From assembly GCA_014800105.1 (NCBI GenBank), contig JAAVGQ010000055.1, positions 1 to 7,402 on the forward strand: 7,402 bases of DNA, written 5' to 3'. The notes beneath the pieces are model-generated. The model had not been told where the DNA came from, searched no databases, and saw nothing but the letters and a program-made list of their open reading frames with translations. This document shows, one piece after another, positions 6,828 to 7,402 of this stretch (its first letter is position 1; each line of letters starts with the position of its first letter). The position numbers and the translations under genes were made by a program. This DNA comes from Bacteroidales bacterium. GTDB lineage: Bacteria > Bacteroidota > Bacteroidia > Bacteroidales > Muribaculaceae.

Positions 6828-7402
6828 TTAGAGGAGAGAAATGAATTCGTCAAATATGAACTCGGTATCCTTGGGTCCGCTTGACGCTTCGGGGTGGAAC
6901 TGGGCTGAGAAGAACGGCTTTGTTTTGTGGCGGATTCCTTCATTAGTGCCGTCATTCATGTTTATGAACAGCGGTTCCCAGTCGGCGGGTAGGGTAGTCT
7001 GGTCAACGGCATAACCATGATTCTGTGATGTTACGTAGCAGACGTTGGTTCCCACGTGACGCACGGGTTGATTGTGGCTGCGGTGGCCATACTTGAGCTT
7101 GTAGGTCTTGGCTCCGGCAGCGAGCGAAAGGAGCTGATTGCCCATGCAGATGCCACAGATTGGCTTGCCAATCTCGATCGCCTTCCTGATATTACCGATT
7201 GTAGTCTGAGCCATGTCAGGGTTGCCGGGACCATTAGATATAAAAAGCCCGTCGTAAGGAATCGAAGTAAAATCATAGTCCCAGGGAACTCTGATAACTT
7301 TGACACCACGCCGGGTAAGACATCTGATAATATTGTGTTTTGTTCCGCAGTCAACGAGAACGACGGTTTTTTCACCATCCCCGTGAGTTTCAACTTCCTT
7401 GC
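6828..7402 (-). CDS. carA: Carbamoyl-phosphate synthase small subunit, C-terminal 191 residues (5' end outside window)
   Basis: The frame is open from the window edge to TAA at 6828-6830. It is the class I glutamine amidotransferase domain of CarA, which hydrolyses glutamine and passes ammonia to CarB. Visible blocks in order are VLVDCGTKHNIIRCL, GLFISNGPGNPD, GICMGNQ with the nucleophilic Cys at 7146-7148, AKTYKLKYGHRSHNQPV, SQNHGYAVD, and QFHPEASSGP with the catalytic His (6894-6896) and Glu (6888-6890) completing the triad. CarA is usually 355-385 residues, so about half is missing. The Met at 7212-7214 is internal, not the start. Like carB, the sequence (PLFINMNDGTNEGI, PFFSAQFHPE) is closer to the glutaminase part of eukaryotic CPS I/CAD than to E. 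coli CarA. Asn replaces the usual His two residues before the Gln that ends the Cys motif. The carA-carB gap is 59 bp. Confidence 0.97.
   Translation of the reverse strand, partial: KEVETHGDGEKTVVLVDCGTKHNIIRCLTRRGVKVIRVPWDYDFTSIPYDGLFISNGPGNPDMAQTTIGNIRKAIEIGKPICGICMGNQLLSLAAGAKTYKLKYGHRSHNQPVRHVGTNVCYVTSQNHGYAVDQTTLPADWEPLFINMNDGTNEGIRHKTKPFFSAQFHPEASSGPKDTEFIFDEFISLL

Noticed and set aside
6828..7214. Reading the 128-codon frame as a complete short glutaminase gene
   Set aside because: The frame continues upstream of that Met to the window edge with CarA sequence (DCGTKHNI, SNGPGNPD), so the Met is internal and carA is merely cut by the window.
7031..7393. 120-codon minus-strand open frame overlapping carA
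   Set aside because: It is out of frame with the clear CarA glutaminase sequence, which has intact catalytic motifs in the neighbouring frame.

Overview
The window reads as part of a chromosome from the phylum Bacteroidota, order Bacteroidales. A gut Muribaculaceae-like member is my best guess, but the family is not proven. Three things support the order. None of the five visible starts has a Shine-Dalgarno motif. Two upstream regions carry sequences close to the Bacteroidales -7 promoter box TAnnTTTG. The DnaK and carbamoyl-phosphate synthetase proteins have the look I associate with this group. Every gene I can support lies on the minus strand, so transcription runs from high to low coordinates.

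In transcription order, the window opens inside carA (C-terminal glutaminase half, stop at 6828). After a 59 bp gap comes carB (6768 to 3532), then 41 bp further on a UPF0102/YraN-family gene (3490 to 3119), closed by a hairpin terminator at 3043-3086. A separately transcribed dnaK follows (2964 to 1057), ending in a hairpin at 992-1031. Next is a small antibiotic-biosynthesis-monooxygenase (ABM) fold gene (959 to 681) with a very clean terminator at 597-631. A 317 bp gene-free stretch follows, containing a second perfect hairpin (481-512). Last comes the 5' part of an unrecognised AT-rich gene (363 to 1), cut by the window edge.

CarA and CarB together form glutamine-dependent carbamoyl-phosphate synthetase. 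CarA releases ammonia from glutamine, and CarB turns it with bicarbonate and two ATP into carbamoyl phosphate for pyrimidine and arginine synthesis. DnaK is the housekeeping Hsp70 chaperone. The YraN-like and ABM-fold proteins are small accessory or housekeeping proteins of uncertain role.

This is mostly ordinary core genome and I see no mobile element, CRISPR array, tRNA or rRNA. The most notable point is that both carbamoyl-phosphate synthetase subunits, although encoded by separate genes, read much more like the fused eukaryotic enzymes (CPS I/CAD) than like E. coli CarAB, including part of the allosteric ligand pocket. The low-coordinate end (1-600) is the least explained part: it has lower GC, an unknown gene and an unassigned hairpin.
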